Shown here: one piece after another, positions 62,660 to 64,000 of the stretch | How positions within the stretch are numbered: the first letter of the stretch is position 1 | How the letters are laid out: each line of letters begins with the position of its first letter | Assembly (NCBI RefSeq): GCF_037914945.1 | Contig: NZ_CP149789.1 | Coordinates: 122,545 to 186,544, forward strand | DNA: 64,000 nucleotides | Reading direction: 5' to 3' | From: Haloterrigena sp. KLK7 | Lineage (GTDB): Archaea; Halobacteriota; Halobacteria; Halobacteriales; Natrialbaceae | Program-made: the position numbers and the translations under genes | The notes under the pieces: generated by a model | Databases searched by the model: none | Seen by the model: the letters and a program-made list of their open reading frames with translations, nothing else | What the model was told of the DNA's origin: nothing

Positions 62660-63791
62660 CGATTCGGAAAACATCTCATATGCTCGAGGAGGTCGCTCGA
62701 GACACGCGCGACGACGGCGCCGACGTCATCCTCGCAGTCATCGAGATCGGGCACCAGTGGACGGTGCAGGTGGCGAAAAACCTCGAGAGTATCGACGTTC
62801 TGTTCAGCGCACACATCACGAGAATACTCACGATCCAATCCTGATCGACGAGACGGAGACGCTCGTCGTCGAATCGTGGACCGGTGACGGGACTCGGGCG
62901 CGTGGATCTCCACGTCGATGACAACGGCATCGCGTTTCGTCACGCCCTCTACTGTCTCGTCGAAGACCACAGCTACACGCTCGACCCCGATCCGGTGGCC
63001 GAACGGACGGTCGAGAGCATTCGGTCGCAGTTCTTCAGCGATGACGTCCGCTTCGAGCGCGGTAACGGAACCCTCGAGCGACCGCTGGATACGGTTGTCA
63101 GAAGGACGGAGACGTCGCTCGACCGCCAGTCTTTCCTCGAGAGCGGATAGAACATCCTGTTCGCCGACGCGCTACGGGCCGGCGATTCCCTCAGGCGAGA
63201 TCACGCTCGAGTACCTTTATCGAGCGTTCCCGCGATGACCGCGCCGGTGGTCCGCGGCGAGGCGTACGGGCAGCAACTGCTGAACCACGTGGAGGCCTTT
63301 CTCGAGGATAACTTCACGCCGTACGTCTACCAGCAGGAGGACGGCCGCGTCCGGAACTACTCGTCGAACGTCAAGACGGTCGTCGATCCGACCGCGAAAC
63401 GCGAGTGCAGACTCATTGATCTTGTTGTTGATGGGAAGTCGGTCGATCCCGAAGCACGCTACTCGGTTGCGACGTCATCCGTCCCGGTGATCCCGAACGG
63501 AATCTCGATAACTGCGGCTTCCCCTTCCAGGACGTTCACATCGAAGACGGCGTCGTTCCGATCGACGTTATCGTCGATTACCTCGAAAACCATTCGCCGA
63601 TCGATTACGGGGAGACAGACCTCATCCGGACGCCCGATGAGAGTGGGGACGTACGGAACACGCCCGCCGACGGTCCATACCCGTACGTCCAACCCGGTGT
63701 CGATGACGCCGACAGTGAGGTGTACTGCGAAACGCGACTGATCTCGACCGGAATTTGCTTCCTGGAGGCTGGTCGAAATCAGTTTCGATAG
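62660..63791 (+). pseudogene. SoxB/5'-nucleotidase-like metallophosphoesterase, decayed
   Basis: Pieces of one protein are spread over three frames. About 62681-62790: ARDTRDDGADVILAVIEIGH. The GHTH-equivalent THHENTHDPILIDETETLVV at about 62811-62870 is one frame over. From 62884 GLGRVDLHVDDNGIAFRHAL runs to a TAG at 63148-63150 and continues past it as NILFADALRAG. EITLEYLYRAFP, then APVVRGEAYGQQLLNHVEAF and SVATSSVPV follow. Finally CGFPFQDVHIEDGVVPIDVI runs in another frame to TAG 63789-63791. At least four frameshifts and one stop. The N-terminal metal-binding third is missing. Confidence 0.75.
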
Positions 63792-63841
63792 GAAATCATA
63801 TTTCTGTGTGTACCGCGCACGTCGATACCGCGTCGAAGACC

Positions 63842-63862
63842 GATTTGCTGGCCCAGCAAATC
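63842..63862. repeat. Perfect 10-bp inverted repeat near the window end
   Basis: GATTTGCTGG-C-CCAGCAAATC, just downstream of the decayed gene. It may be a terminator or an operator for a gene beyond the window. No gene was recognised in 63792-64000. Confidence 0.4.
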
Positions 63863-64000
63863 GCCGGCGACAGTACCTCGCGATCGCTCGAGCGAGTGTA
63901 TCTGATTCGATTTGTCTTCGTAGGATGGAATCTCCGAGCGAACGCCGTTTTCGTTACTCGTGACTGTTCTCGTGTTCGTGATGACACTATCCAGACACAA

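Noticed and set aside
63779..64000. Minus-strand frame running off the window end
   Set aside because: Composition is unlike haloarchaeal proteins (not acidic, Asn/Arg-rich), and it overlaps the tail of a pseudogene and an inverted repeat.

Overview
This 64 kb window is chromosomal DNA from a halophilic archaeon (class Halobacteria, probably a Natrialba/Natrinema-like relative). The evidence is high GC content, strongly acidic proteins, many TATA-like boxes about 27 bases upstream of start codons (leaderless transcripts), a Tat/lipobox solute-binding protein, a HalOD1-domain protein and halobacterial IS5/IS6/TnpB transposase remains. No rRNA, tRNA or CRISPR was seen.

Layout. 0-13.6 kb: the end of a 3-hydroxyacyl-CoA dehydrogenase, three crotonase-family enzymes, a complete branched-chain-amino-acid-type ABC importer (livKHMGF), a two-subunit CoA-transferase, a small winged-helix regulator and a benzoate/2-aminobenzoate-type CoA ligase. 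13.6-25 kb: a 2Fe-2S ferredoxin, a paaA-D-B-C-zinc-ribbon operon for a phenylacetyl-CoA epoxygenase-type multicomponent oxygenase, more crotonases, a MaoC hydratase, and an overlapping four-gene operon with two UbiD-family proteins. Together these look like import, CoA activation, ring epoxidation and beta-oxidation of an aromatic acid. 25.8-30.7 kb: a formate-dehydrogenase-like pair whose NuoF-like subunit has lost most cofactor ligands. 31-41 kb: an accessory stretch with hot-dog proteins, a TnpB relic, a HalOD1 protein, a broken trpD, an M20 amidohydrolase with two membrane partners, and a type 2 isopentenyl-diphosphate isomerase gene lying with a dead IS5 transposase between terminal repeats flanked by an 8-bp duplication.

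41.8-52.2 kb: a one-carbon/lipoate block (lipA, lpd, ridA, glyA, gcvPB-gcvPA-gcvH-gcvT, ilvA) for serine, threonine and glycine breakdown, followed by an IclR-type regulator. 53.7-61.2 kb: a bacterial-type type II fatty acid synthase locus in two divergent operons: acp-fabF-acpS-fabD on the minus strand, and an R2-like diiron protein, an MDR reductase, a second acp, a truncated fabF and fabG on the plus strand. ACP-dependent fatty acid synthesis is not a standard archaeal trait, so this is the most remarkable part of the window. 61.2-64 kb: an IS6 transposase relic, a TauE/SafE exporter and a decayed SoxB/5'-nucleotidase-like gene.

The calls rest on motif recognition by eye. No database search was run. 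Start sites were chosen from TATA spacing, Shine-Dalgarno motifs and gene overlaps.
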